Below are positions 44,726 through 53,936 of a stretch of DNA of 64,000 nt, piece by piece. The position numbers were made by a program, and so were the translations under genes. This stretch comes from UBA4582 sp047630175 (lineage in GTDB: Bacteria > Pseudomonadota > Gammaproteobacteria > Pseudomonadales > Azotimanducaceae). Below the pieces are notes generated by a model that was not told the DNA's origin, searched no databases, and was given only the letters and a program-made list of their open reading frames with translations. Every line of letters begins with the position of its first letter. The first letter of the stretch is position 1. The stretch spans positions 34,483 to 98,482 of the forward strand of contig JBLHVI010000009.1 of assembly GCA_047630175.1 (NCBI GenBank). The letters are read 5' to 3'.

Positions 44726-45690
44726 GCGTCTTTACGTAAGCTGTTGAGTAGTGCTTTTCGATCGCCTCGCTGCGGGCGAGCGCGTAAGGTCGTGGTGTTA
44801 GCTAGGTTGCGCTGGGTATGCTGTTCAAAGCGCTGTTGTGCGTTGGCTGCTGCTTTGGTGTCCTCGTCAAGTTGATGTTGGGTTTGCTTGGCAGCCTGAA
44901 ACGTGGCGGTCAGCGGAATGTTACTCGGACATACTCGGTCACACAGGCGGCACTCGATACAAGCTGATAGGTTCAGATCAATCAGTTTTTCTGGCTCACT
45001 GCGGTGCCAGTGCAATAACTGCGGGGCTAATTCGCGTGGACAAGCGGGTTCGCACAGGCCGCAATGAATACAGGGGTACTCGACAAGGTTCAGATCATCT
45101 TGACCGATGCGCGGCAGTCGCAGGGCAGTGACGCTGGTTGGCGGGACCTCAAGCATATCTATACAGTCGACGGGGCAAGGCTCGAGACATAAATCGCAGC
45201 CCGTGCAATCTGCGGCAATGACACTATGCATCATCTGCGGCGCTCCAATGATGGCATCAACCGGGCATGCCGGGATGCATAGTGTGCAGCCGATGCAGTC
45301 AGCCTCGCGGATAACAGCGATGCGAGTTGGCTGGGTTTGTCCGCGATCAGTGTCCAGCGGCAGTATGGGGCGACCTAACAGGTTCGCCAAGTTTTTAATC
45401 AAGGCCTCACCACCGGGTGGACATTGGTTTATAGCGGCACCTTGCTCGATGGCCTCTGCATAGGGTCGACAGCCAGGGTAGCCACACTGGGCGCATTGAG
45501 TTTGGGGCAGCCGGACATTAATCAAATCGACGATGGTCTCCTCATCGGCCTGATAGCGACGCGCAGCTCGCTCCAGCAACAAGGCGCAGAGGCCGCCAAT
45601 AACGGTCACAGCAACAACGCCAAGGACGCTGCTGAGGAGCAGATCGTTATCAATCAAATTGCCGTTAACCACGCTATCAACGAACGTCAT
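44722..45690 (-). CDS. rnfB: RnfB fused to the RnfC ferredoxin domain
   Basis: A 322-residue protein, longer than usual RnfB (about 190). Residues 1-185 are RnfB: a membrane helix, a [4Fe-4S] site (Cys66, 69, 74, 90) and two ferredoxin clusters (CIGCTLCIPACPVD at 132, CTGCDLCLEPCPVD at 162). Residues 190-270 add two more, CIHCGLCEPACPRELAP (207-217) and CIECRLCDRVCPSNIPL (244-254), which match the C-terminal ferredoxin part of RnfC, including the CPSNIPL signature. No NADH/FMN-binding RnfC region is encoded in the operon. The protein thus could carry five clusters and take electrons from a donor other than NADH, or dock a separate dehydrogenase. Its start overlaps the rnfA stop by four bases. 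Confidence 0.9.
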   Translation of the reverse strand: MTFVDSVVNGNLIDNDLLLSSVLGVVAVTVIGGLCALLLERAARRYQADEETIVDLINVRLPQTQCAQCGYPGCRPYAEAIEQGAAINQCPPGGEALIKNLANLLGRPILPLDTDRGQTQPTRIAVIREADCIGCTLCIPACPVDAIIGAPQMMHSVIAADCTGCDLCLEPCPVDCIDMLEVPPTSVTALRLPRIGQDDLNLVEYPCIHCGLCEPACPRELAPQLLHWHRSEPEKLIDLNLSACIECRLCDRVCPSNIPLTATFQAAKQTQHQLDEDTKAAANAQQRFEQHTQRNLANTTTLRARPQRGDRKALLNSLRKDA

Positions 45691-46265
45691 GCGCCCATTC
45701 CTGTAAATCCCATGAAGGCCAGCGACAGCAGGCCAGCCGTGATCATGTTAATCGCAGCGCCTTGGAACGGCGCGGGAATATCGGCACCACTCTGCCGCTC
45801 GCGTAGGGCTGCAAAAACAATCAGCATCAATGAAAACCCTAAGGCTGCGCCGAGGCCATAGAAAATCGACTCAAACAAGCTGTGGTTTTGCCGAACGTTC
45901 AATAAGGCAACGCCGAGCACTGCGCAGTTGGTGGTTATCAAAGGAATAAAGAGCCCTAGCACCTGATGCAAGAGAGGTTGCGTGGCGCGTATCACCATTT
46001 CAGAAAATTGAACAAGCGCTGCGATAGTGACAATAAAAGCGATGATGCGCAGGTATTCAAGGCCCAGAGGCTGCAGCAAATAATGCTCAAGCAAGTAGCT
46101 GATAGCGCAGGCAAGGGTTAGGACAAACGTTGTCGCCGCCGCCATCCCAATAGCACTGTCAAGTTTTTGGGATGCGCCCATAAAAGGACACAAACCCAGA
46201 AATTGCACCATCACAAAATTGTTAACGAAAATAGTGCCGAGCAGAATGGCGAGTGCATCTGTCAT
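45687..46265 (-). CDS. rnfA: Rnf electron-transport complex subunit A
   Basis: A 192-residue subunit of six membrane helices. NNFVMVQFLGLCPFMGAS and TTNCAVLGVALLN hold the conserved cysteines that pair with those of RnfE around a membrane iron site. It is the first gene of the minus-strand rnf operon, 13 bp after metG, so read-through from metG is possible. Confidence 0.96.
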   Translation of the reverse strand: MTDALAILLGTIFVNNFVMVQFLGLCPFMGASQKLDSAIGMAAATTFVLTLACAISYLLEHYLLQPLGLEYLRIIAFIVTIAALVQFSEMVIRATQPLLHQVLGLFIPLITTNCAVLGVALLNVRQNHSLFESIFYGLGAALGFSLMLIVFAALRERQSGADIPAPFQGAAINMITAGLLSLAFMGFTGMGA

Positions 46266-46278
46266 GGTGCTATCACAG

Positions 46279-48330
46279 CTACGTGACCTTCATGCCAGGG
46301 CGTGCGCCTGCGTGTGGTTCTACAAGGTAGATGTCTTTACCACCCGGGCCCGCAGCCAGCACCATACCTTCAGAGAGGCCGAACTTCATCTTCCGCGGTT
46401 TCAAGTTAGCGACCAGCACCGTGTGTTTACCGATCAGGTCCTTTGGGTCATAGACCGATTTAATGCCTGAAAAAACCGTCCGTTGTTCATCGCCGACATC
46501 TAGTGTCAATTTCAAAAGTTTGTCCGCGCCTTCGACTGCCTCGGCGTTGATGATCAAAGCGACTCGCAGATCGATCTTAGCAAAGTCATCGATCGTGATG
46601 TACGCATCATCTTGAACCGGCTCAACTGACGTGCCAGCGTCTTGAGTGTCTGTTTGTTGAGTTGTTTTTTCAACCGCGACGAGCGCATCTGGCGTCTTGC
46701 CTGCATCGATGATTGCGTCGACAGCCTTGCTGTCAATGCGGCTCAGTAACGGTACAAAGTTATTGATTCGATGTGCTAGCAGTGGCGTGTCGAGGCTGGC
46801 CCACGTCAGGGGTGGAACGGCCAGAAACTGCTCCGTTTTCAACGCCAGCTCAGGCAATACCGGCTTCAGGTAGATCGCCAAAATGCGGAATAGATTGATG
46901 CCGATCGAGCAGACCTGTTGCACGTGTGCCGTTTGGCCCTCGAGTTTGATCATGGCCCAAGGCTTGGCCTCGGCAATGTACTGATTAGCCTTGTCTGCCA
47001 TGGCCATAATCATGCGCATGGCTTTACTGTAATCACCGCTTTCATAGAGTTCGGCAATAACGTCACGTTGGCTGACGAACTCGGCTATTAATGGCGTGTC
47101 TATTTCTTTGCTCAACTGATGATCGAACTGCTTGCTGATAAAGCCTGCGCAGCGACTGGCGATATTAACCAGTTTGCCCACCAAGTCAGAATTAACTTTA
47201 AGCACAAAGTCATCGAGGTTGATGTCCATATCGTCCACGTTGTTACCAAGCTTTGTTGCAAAGTAGTAGCGTAAATATTCGGGCGCTAGATGTGCTGCAT
47301 ATGTGCTGGCGTTGATGAAGGTACCGCGAGATTTGGACATCTTCTGGCCGTTCACAGTAATAAAGCCATGCGTATGAATACGTGTCGGTGTGCGGAAGTT
47401 AGCGACTTTGAGCATGGCTGGCCAGAACAAGGCGTGGAAGTTGATGATATCCTTACCAATAAAGTGGTGGACTTCGTAGTGTGAGTCGACACGCCAGTAA
47501 GCGTCGAAATCGACCTGATCATGGGTGTCGCAATATTTTTGGAATGCAGCCATGTAGCCGATGGGAGCGTCGAGCCAAACATAAAAAAACTTGCCAGTTT
47601 CGCCGGGTATTTCAAAGCCAAAGTAGGGCGCGTCGCGGCTGATGTCCCAGTCTTGCAGGCCAGCATCAAGCCACTCGGCTAGTTTGTTAGCGACTTGGTC
47701 TTGGAGGGTGCCGCTGCGAGTCCATTTCTGCAAGAATTCAGTAAAGTTTGAGAGTGCAAAGAAAAGATGGGTCGACTCGCGCAACACGGGTTCGGCGCCA
47801 GACAGCTTTGAGGTTGGATCGATAAGATCTGTGGCATCATACGTTGCGCCGCAGGCTTCGCAGTTGTCGCCATATTGGCCGGCTGCTTTACACTTGGGGC
47901 AGCCACCGACAATAAATCGATCGGCAAGAAACATCTGCCGTTCTGGGTCGAACAGCTGATTAACCGTTTTGCGTGTAATTTGCCCGGCGCCTTTGAGGCG
48001 CTCATAGATGAGTTTCGATATCGCTTCATTCTCGTCAGAATGAGTAGAGTAGTAATTGTCATGTTCAACAAGAAAGTTACGGAAGTCTTGCTCGTGCTCA
48101 GCTTTGACCTTGGCAATCAACACTTCGGGCGTAATTTTTAGCTCTTCGGCCTTGAGCATGATCGCGGTGCCATGGGTATCGTCAGCGCAAACATAGACGC
48201 AATCGTGCCCCCGCATGCGCTGGAAGCGGACCCAGATATCTGTCTGTATATGCTCAAGCAGGTGACCCAAGTGAATCGAGCCATTGGCGTTGGGTAACGC
48301 ACTAGTGACGAGAATATGCCGTTTTTCCAT
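46279..48330 (-). CDS. metG: Methionyl-tRNA synthetase
   Basis: A 683-residue class I synthetase with the HIGH-type motif SIHLGH near the N-terminus, a double zinc knuckle (CPKCKAAGQYGDNCEACG), the KMSKS loop (GQKMSKSRGTF) and a C-terminal EMAP/tRNA-binding domain (DFAKIDLRVALIINAE onward) used for dimerisation. The gene heads the metG-rnf-nth cluster. The linker between the anticodon and tRNA-binding domains is Thr/Gln-rich. Confidence 0.97.
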   Translation of the reverse strand: MEKRHILVTSALPNANGSIHLGHLLEHIQTDIWVRFQRMRGHDCVYVCADDTHGTAIMLKAEELKITPEVLIAKVKAEHEQDFRNFLVEHDNYYSTHSDENEAISKLIYERLKGAGQITRKTVNQLFDPERQMFLADRFIVGGCPKCKAAGQYGDNCEACGATYDATDLIDPTSKLSGAEPVLRESTHLFFALSNFTEFLQKWTRSGTLQDQVANKLAEWLDAGLQDWDISRDAPYFGFEIPGETGKFFYVWLDAPIGYMAAFQKYCDTHDQVDFDAYWRVDSHYEVHHFIGKDIINFHALFWPAMLKVANFRTPTRIHTHGFITVNGQKMSKSRGTFINASTYAAHLAPEYLRYYFATKLGNNVDDMDINLDDFVLKVNSDLVGKLVNIASRCAGFISKQFDHQLSKEIDTPLIAEFVSQRDVIAELYESGDYSKAMRMIMAMADKANQYIAEAKPWAMIKLEGQTAHVQQVCSIGINLFRILAIYLKPVLPELALKTEQFLAVPPLTWASLDTPLLAHRINNFVPLLSRIDSKAVDAIIDAGKTPDALVAVEKTTQQTDTQDAGTSVEPVQDDAYITIDDFAKIDLRVALIINAEAVEGADKLLKLTLDVGDEQRTVFSGIKSVYDPKDLIGKHTVLVANLKPRKMKFGLSEGMVLAAGPGGKDIYLVEPHAGARPGMKVT

Positions 48331-48480
48331 AAAGCGCTGCAGTCGATCAATCTAAAGGATGCTAAATATACTGATGAAGGCGTTGAATTTCATCTCTTGC
48401 CGAGTTTTTCTGTGTTTTTGTTACGTTTGCGGACGTCTGGATGGATCAGTCGAGGCTGTGCAGTAACGATTCACGCATGC

Positions 48481-48927
48481 CTAACGCAGCACGCCAATGC
48501 ATTCAATTTCTACAGCAGCGCCTAGGGGCAGGCCGCGAGTCGCGAAGGCGCTACGAGCTGGATAAGGCGCTTGAAAGTATCCACGGTAGATATTGTTCAC
48601 TGCAGGCCAGTCTTTGATGTCGGCGAGATAGACTGTGCACTTCGCCACATGGGGCATGTCAGAGCCATTGCGCTCGAGAATAGCCTTGATATTTTTCAGC
48701 ACCTGTTCGGTCTGCGGACCGATTCCACCTTCGACGAGTGCCAATGACCCAGGTACATTGCCTATCTGACCAGATAGATATAGGGTGCTGCCAACTTGGA
48801 CGGCCTCTGAGTAGGGGCTTCCAAGAGAACGTGCAAGGTCAGTATTGTGATGTTGGAGGTTATCGGCCTGAACTGGCGTTAACAGACAAAAAAACAAGGC
48901 AAACAACAAAAACGACGACGCACGCAT
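48481..48927 (-). CDS. Exported RidA/YjgF-family protein
   Basis: A 148-residue protein with a clear signal peptide (FLLFALFFCLLTPVQA) before a RidA fold. RidA enzymes hydrolyse reactive enamines and imines from PLP enzymes in the cytoplasm; an exported copy is less usual. The family's catalytic Arg is kept in APYPARSAFA and the Glu in VEIECIGV, so deaminase activity is possible in the periplasm. VKNIKAILERNG is a normal RidA helix. It lies between metG and mrp, which are otherwise often neighbours. Confidence 0.85.
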   Translation of the reverse strand: MRASSFLLFALFFCLLTPVQADNLQHHNTDLARSLGSPYSEAVQVGSTLYLSGQIGNVPGSLALVEGGIGPQTEQVLKNIKAILERNGSDMPHVAKCTVYLADIKDWPAVNNIYRGYFQAPYPARSAFATRGLPLGAAVEIECIGVLR

Positions 48928-49131
48928 AAATCTAGATTCCAGATAGCATATAGTTACTCATGTATCATGGCGTCTGGTCACGGTCAGTGCAAGCCAGTCG
49001 CATCGGTAGTGGTGCTATTGAGAGGACCATTCGACGACGTTGGCGGTATTTTACCGGCAGTCTCTCTGTTGATGTGAGCCTAACCTAGATAGAATTAGGC
49101 GATCAATAATCCAGTGTGTGAGGAGTAGGGT

Positions 49132-49962
49132 ATCAGCAGTTCAACGGTCAGCAAGTTAAAAATCCCGGGGGTCAATCGAATCATTGCTGTGGCTTCGGGC
49201 AAGGGTGGAGTCGGTAAATCTACGGTGGCCGCTAATCTGGCACTTGCGTTGGTGGCCGAGGGCCTGCGTGTGGGGCTGCTCGACGCCGATATCTATGGGC
49301 CAAGTCAGGGGCTGATGATGGGAGTGCCTGCGGGCACTAAGCCAGAAGTGGCTAACGACCTGTTGCAGCCGATTATCGCGCACGGACTGCAGTGTATGTC
49401 CATGAGCTTTGTTGCGTCTGACCGGACGCCAGCGGTATGGCGAGGTCCTATGGCCAGCGGTGCTCTGACGCAGTTGCTAACCCAGACGCAATGGCAAAAT
49501 GTCGATGTCTTGATCGTTGACATGCCGCCGGGCACCGGCGATATACAGCTCACCATGGCGCAAAATGTTCCAGTGACAGGTGCTGTCATTGTCACTACGC
49601 CGCAGGATATTGCCCTACTGGACGCACGCAAGGGTATAGAAATGTTTCGTAAAGTCGAAGTGCCGTTGTTGGGCATTGTCGAAAATATGAGTACGCATAC
49701 CTGCTGTAAATGCGGTCATCAAGAGGCGATTTTTGGTGAGGGTGGTGGCGACGCTATAGCCGAGGAGTATGGTATTAATGTGCTGGCAAGATTGCCGCTG
49801 TCGATGGAAATTCGCCTGCAGGCTGACGGTGGCCAGCCACCGCTGGTGTCCGATCCGACGGGCGTTACCAGCCAAAAGTTCCGTGCCATGGCGCAGACTA
49901 TTATGGCTGCGGCTGAACGTGCCACAGCTACGGGACCGCTAATTCAGATCGTTGACGACTAA
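49132..49962 (+). CDS. mrp: Mrp/ApbC-type iron-sulfur carrier ATPase
   Basis: A P-loop ATPase that carries [4Fe-4S] clusters to target proteins. The P-loop is ASGKGGVGKST, followed by LLDADIYGPSQG and VDMPPGTGDIQLT; the cluster-binding CxxC is in HTCCKCGH. The conserved N-terminus (KLKIPGVNRIIAVASGKGG) continues upstream of the GTG at 49189, which would cut into the first beta strand. No ATG, GTG or TTG lies between that strand and the in-frame stop at 49126. AGGAG (49121-49125) points to ATC at 49132 as a rare start. The N-terminal MIP18-like domain of many Mrp proteins is absent; length about 276. Confidence 0.88.
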   Translation: MSSSTVSKLKIPGVNRIIAVASGKGGVGKSTVAANLALALVAEGLRVGLLDADIYGPSQGLMMGVPAGTKPEVANDLLQPIIAHGLQCMSMSFVASDRTPAVWRGPMASGALTQLLTQTQWQNVDVLIVDMPPGTGDIQLTMAQNVPVTGAVIVTTPQDIALLDARKGIEMFRKVEVPLLGIVENMSTHTCCKCGHQEAIFGEGGGDAIAEEYGINVLARLPLSMEIRLQADGGQPPLVSDPTGVTSQKFRAMAQTIMAAAERATATGPLIQIVDD

Positions 49963-50034
49963 GGTTCTGTCAATAATTTGCCGCTGTCGTCATTAGTTTC
50001 AAACCGTTTTCCCATTGTTTTAAAAGGGCAGAAT

Positions 50035-50601
50035 ATGTCAATAAAATCAGATCGCTGGATTCGCCGCATGGCACAGGAAGAAGGTATGATCTCGCCCTTT
50101 GAGGCGGGCCAGGTGCGTGAGTCTGGCGGCAAGCGCCTGATTTCGTATGGCACGTCGAGCTACGGCTATGACGTGCGCTGCTCGAACGATTTCAAAGTAT
50201 TCACCAACATACACTCGGCGACAGTAGATCCCAAAGCCTTCGACGAGAAAAGCTTTGTTGATATCAAAAGCGATGTCTGCATCATTCCGCCGAATTCGTT
50301 TGCGCTTGCCAGAACCGTGGAATATTTCAAAATACCGCGTAGCGTACTGACTATTTGCCTAGGAAAGTCGACTTACGCCCGGTGCGGTATTATCGTCAAT
50401 GTTACGCCGCTTGAGCCTGAGTGGGAGGGCCACGTGACGTTGGAGTTTTCGAACACCACGACATTGCCGGCGAAGATTTACGCAAATGAAGGGGTAGCTC
50501 AAATGTTGTTCTTTGAATCAGATGACCCCTGTGAAGTATCGTATAAGGACCGTGGTGGAAAATACCAAGGGCAGACCGGAGTCACTTTGCCGAAAGCCTG
50601 A
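50035..50601 (+). CDS. dcd: dCTP deaminase
   Basis: A 188-residue homotrimeric enzyme that deaminates dCTP to dUTP for dTTP synthesis. Family signatures include MSIKSDRWIRRMA, GTSSYGYDVRC, KSTYARCGIIVNVTPLEPEWEGHVT (residues about 111-135, with the catalytic Glu) and QGQTGVTLPKA at the end. ATG 50035 starts the conserved N-terminus; an in-frame frame continues upstream without similarity. It follows mrp, a usual gammaproteobacterial order. Confidence 0.97.
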   Translation: MSIKSDRWIRRMAQEEGMISPFEAGQVRESGGKRLISYGTSSYGYDVRCSNDFKVFTNIHSATVDPKAFDEKSFVDIKSDVCIIPPNSFALARTVEYFKIPRSVLTICLGKSTYARCGIIVNVTPLEPEWEGHVTLEFSNTTTLPAKIYANEGVAQMLFFESDDPCEVSYKDRGGKYQGQTGVTLPKA

Positions 50602-50631
50602 ATAGGCGTTTTTGGGGTTTGGCAGAGGCGT

Positions 50632-51525
50632 TTAAAAGCCTTTGACAATTTCATCGCCAAAGGTCGCTTCTTTTAGCATCAGTTCAAAGCCACCACGGTC
50701 CTCTTCCTTCTGAACAAAGCGTACCAGCATAAAATCGTATTCAAATGCCAGCCAAAAGTCAGTCACTCGATCACTGTCTTCTCTAACCCGAGTGACTCGC
50801 AGGGCATTGAATTTACCAACGGGCGTGTTAACAGGCTCGATGCCGACAACGTTGAACTGATAGGTTTTGAGTTTGCCGCCATCGGCAACCTGATAGGTTA
50901 GGTCAGGCCAAGGTAGGTTTTGGCGGTGTGCCGCTGCTAAGTCGTGGCGCATTTGCAGCTGATAGGACAGCTTGTCCAGTGCACCCTGGGGTACAGACAT
51001 CTTCCAAGGTTTAGCTTGCACGTTGTTTTCGACCTGCAGCGCGGCCCAGTCAAAGCGCAGAGTGGCGTCACGGTTTTTACCAATACCTTTGCGATGATAC
51101 TGATACTCGGCCGGGATGATCTGATGGTCATCGCCAAGAGAAAAGCGCGATTGTTCGGAAATGGAAGCAATAAAAGAGGTTGCACTTGAGGATAGCAAAT
51201 AGCTGTTGTCAGCTGTCTGGCTGAGTTCACGGATGCCTGTTGCACGTATGGGTAGGCCTTTGTAGTCAGCTTTGTAGACGGCTCTGAAAGTTGATAGTCT
51301 GAAAGGCAAGGGCGCCAGCTCTTGGCTTGGTGGGGTTTCGGCAGACACCTTCGGCGAAGGGCTTTTATCAGGAGTTGGGGTCAAGGGCAGTGTTGATAGA
51401 ACACTTTTCGTCTGAATAATGGCCGGGCCGGAAGCAAACCCTTGGCTCGTCAAGCCAAACATTACGAGTAAAGTTAGTAGGCTTGAACTAGCACGCCAAT
51501 AATGTCTGGTTGTGGTGTACGTCAT
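50632..51525 (-). CDS. DUF3108 exported protein
   Basis: A 297-residue exported protein of unknown function. A signal peptide (LLTLLVMFGLTSQGFA) and Pro/Ser linker are followed by the DUF3108 beta-rich domain (FRAVYKADYKGLPIRATGIREL, residues about 78-99, to the C-terminal DFWLAFEYDFMLVRF). In relatives this gene often neighbours purine synthesis genes; here it is convergent with dcd and divergent from a DUF2066 gene. ATG 51525 is chosen because it begins the signal peptide. Confidence 0.82.
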   Translation of the reverse strand: MTYTTTRHYWRASSSLLTLLVMFGLTSQGFASGPAIIQTKSVLSTLPLTPTPDKSPSPKVSAETPPSQELAPLPFRLSTFRAVYKADYKGLPIRATGIRELSQTADNSYLLSSSATSFIASISEQSRFSLGDDHQIIPAEYQYHRKGIGKNRDATLRFDWAALQVENNVQAKPWKMSVPQGALDKLSYQLQMRHDLAAAHRQNLPWPDLTYQVADGGKLKTYQFNVVGIEPVNTPVGKFNALRVTRVREDSDRVTDFWLAFEYDFMLVRFVQKEEDRGGFELMLKEATFGDEIVKGF

Positions 51526-51633
51526 TGCGCGTTTTGAGTCCTTGCAGATTCGATGTGAATTTTGTGATGGCTGGCGCTCGGGAAGCATTTGCCTTCATGC
51601 TAAACTGACGCCTTCGACAGGCTTATTATAAGG

Positions 51634-52785
51634 ATGATGCACATTAATAACAGGTTACGCTGGCGCCGGGCGCAAACACTGCGGCTTGGTTTACTGCAAC
51701 TTGGTATATTTCGATCGGGCTTACTTCGATCAATCTTACTGTGCCTTGGATTGTGGGTTTGTATGCTGGCGCCCGCGCTGGCGGTGCCGGTGGAAAATCT
51801 GTATGTCGCTGAAGTGCTTGTCACGTCGCAGGACAGTGACCAATTGAAGCGGGGCGCCAGAGCTGGTTTGTTACAGGTGCTGGTGCGCATTTCGGGCGCT
51901 AAAGCGGTCGAAAACCATCCTCTTGTGATTGCCTCGCTGCAGCTACCCGAGAAATATTATTACCAGTACAGTTACGAGTCGACTGATCGAAGTTTTCAGA
52001 TCGGCGATGAAATTGTGCCTGCCCGTATTCTGCGGCTATCGTTTGAGCCCAGCGCTGTCGCCCGATTGCTGCGTCAGGCAGGTTTCCCAATCTGGGGTAA
52101 TAATCGGCCTAGCATGCTTGTTTGGATGGCAGTAAATGATGGTGCGGGACGTCGATTGTTGGCGGAGCAGGACACCTCAACGCTGTTAACTGCGCTCAAC
52201 ACCCGGGCTCGCCTTCGTGGCTTGCCGGTGTTCTACCCACTTATGGACTTAGAAGATGCCAGTCGATTGTCCACCGCTGAAGTCTGGGGAGCATTTTTAG
52301 GCGAACTTGAGCAGGCATCAATTAGGTATCACCCCGATGCCATATTGTCTGGCCGTGTACAGCAGGATGCCGCGGGTCAGTGGTCAGGTTTTTGGTCTTA
52401 TCAGTTTGACGATCAGTGGTATGAGTTTAGTAACACCGGGTTTTCTGAAGATAATTTGATGGCGGGTGTGGTGGATCATGTCGCCGATGCGCTAGCCTCA
52501 ACCTATGCGTTGGATTCTTCCCAAGGTGCCGTAGACGTGTATATTGAGGGTGTCGAGACGTTGGAAGACTACGCCGCGTTGAGTCGATACCTGCAGTCAC
52601 TATCGCCGGTTGTTGACGATACTGTCATAGAAGTTAGTGGCGATGAGATCCTTTTCCGTTTGACCACTCAGGGTCAAAGCCAGCAGTTGATAGAGATTAT
52701 CCAGCTTGACGAAAAAATGCAGTTGATTAACCGTCGCAGCGCTAATGACGGCAGCGATAGTCACCTATATTACCGGTGGTTGTAG
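51634..52785 (+). CDS. DUF2066 exported protein
   Basis: A 383-residue exported protein of unknown function. A basic start and hydrophobic signal (LLCLGLWVCMLAPALA) lead to the DUF2066 domain: VENLYVAEVLVTSQ, a LLQVLVRISGAKAVENHP segment and later DAILSGRVQQDAAGQWSGFW. Proteins of this family commonly precede the PerM-type permease and hda, as here, so a membrane or cell-envelope link is plausible but not shown. First gene of a four-gene plus-strand cluster. Confidence 0.85.
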   Translation: MMHINNRLRWRRAQTLRLGLLQLGIFRSGLLRSILLCLGLWVCMLAPALAVPVENLYVAEVLVTSQDSDQLKRGARAGLLQVLVRISGAKAVENHPLVIASLQLPEKYYYQYSYESTDRSFQIGDEIVPARILRLSFEPSAVARLLRQAGFPIWGNNRPSMLVWMAVNDGAGRRLLAEQDTSTLLTALNTRARLRGLPVFYPLMDLEDASRLSTAEVWGAFLGELEQASIRYHPDAILSGRVQQDAAGQWSGFWSYQFDDQWYEFSNTGFSEDNLMAGVVDHVADALASTYALDSSQGAVDVYIEGVETLEDYAALSRYLQSLSPVVDDTVIEVSGDEILFRLTTQGQSQQLIEIIQLDEKMQLINRRSANDGSDSHLYYRWL

Positions 52786-52832
52786 GTCCGTGCCCAACAT
52801 GAATTTTCTACTCATAAGTCAATAGGTCGCAT

Positions 52833-53936
52833 ATGAGCAATACCCAGAAGTCTTTTATCTTGGCGACGATCGCTGGCCTGCTTTTGCTCGTGTATTTGCT
52901 GCAGTCAATTCTTATGCCGTTTCTGGTGGGTCTGGCACTGGCTTACCTTGGAGATCCTTTGGTCGACAGACTTCAGACCTACAAGTTCGGACGCACTGGC
53001 GCCGTGGGTGTGGTGTTTTTGATATTCATATTAGTGTTTGGCGTCGCGCTTCTGATTTTACTGCCTATGTTGACAGGCGAGGTGAGTCGACTGATTCAGA
53101 ACATCCCGCGCTATCTTGGCGTTATGCAAGAGCATTTCAGCCCGGTGTTGCTGGAGAACTTTGGCGTCGACCCGTTTGATGTCAGTCTTGGTGAGTTTAG
53201 GGCGCGTCTGGCACAGAATTGGCAACAGGCGGGCGGAATTGCGGGTCGTGTATTGGCACGTGTCAGCTCATCAGGTTTGGCCTTGATAGGCTGGATAGCA
53301 AATTTGGCACTGGTTCCGGTGGTGGCATTTTATCTGCTGCGCGATTGGGATTTGTTGGTTGAGCGCATTCGTCATATTTTGCCACGGCAATATGAAGATA
53401 CCACCGTGATACTGGCGAAAGAATGTGACGAGGTACTTAGCGCTTTTCTGCGGGGCCAGCTATTAATTATGTTTTTGCTGGGCTGCATATATGCCCTAGG
53501 CTTAACGTTGGTTGGGCTGGACCTAGCCGTATTGATTGGCATGCTAGCAGGTCTGGCGAGTCTGGTGCCCTACTTGGGCTTTATTGTAGGTATTGTGGCG
53601 GCAAGTGTCGCGGCGCTGTTCCAGTTTCAGGACTTTTTGCCGCTGGTCTATGTGGCGCTCGTGTTTGGTACCGGGCAACTGCTTGAAGGAACCGTCATGA
53701 CACCGTTGCTGGTGGGCGACCGTATCGGTTTGCATCCGGTGGCGGTTATTTTTGCGATCCTGGCGGGCGGCCAGCTGTTCGGTTTCGTCGGTGTGTTGCT
53801 GGCGCTTCCCATTGCAGCGGTTGTTATGGTTTTTGTCCGGCATTTGCTGGCACGCTACAAGCAAAGCGAGTACTACGATAGGGGTGACGATAGCGGTGAC
53901 GAAAACAGCCCGAGCAAACCGGATTCATCACTATGA
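52833..53936 (+). CDS. PerM/AI-2E-type membrane permease
   Basis: A 367-residue integral membrane protein with about eight helices. The family pattern is kept: N-terminal double helix (FLVGLALAYLGDPLVDRLQ), long extra-membrane stretch, then PVVAFYLLRDWD, LRGQLLIMFLLGCIYALGL and the final GGQLFGFVGVLLALPIAAV. Members transport or export varied solutes; AI-2 transport is not implied. Its stop overlaps hda by four bases. The C-terminal tail is acidic. Confidence 0.9.
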   Translation: MSNTQKSFILATIAGLLLLVYLLQSILMPFLVGLALAYLGDPLVDRLQTYKFGRTGAVGVVFLIFILVFGVALLILLPMLTGEVSRLIQNIPRYLGVMQEHFSPVLLENFGVDPFDVSLGEFRARLAQNWQQAGGIAGRVLARVSSSGLALIGWIANLALVPVVAFYLLRDWDLLVERIRHILPRQYEDTTVILAKECDEVLSAFLRGQLLIMFLLGCIYALGLTLVGLDLAVLIGMLAGLASLVPYLGFIVGIVAASVAALFQFQDFLPLVYVALVFGTGQLLEGTVMTPLLVGDRIGLHPVAVIFAILAGGQLFGFVGVLLALPIAAVVMVFVRHLLARYKQSEYYDRGDDSGDENSPSKPDSSL

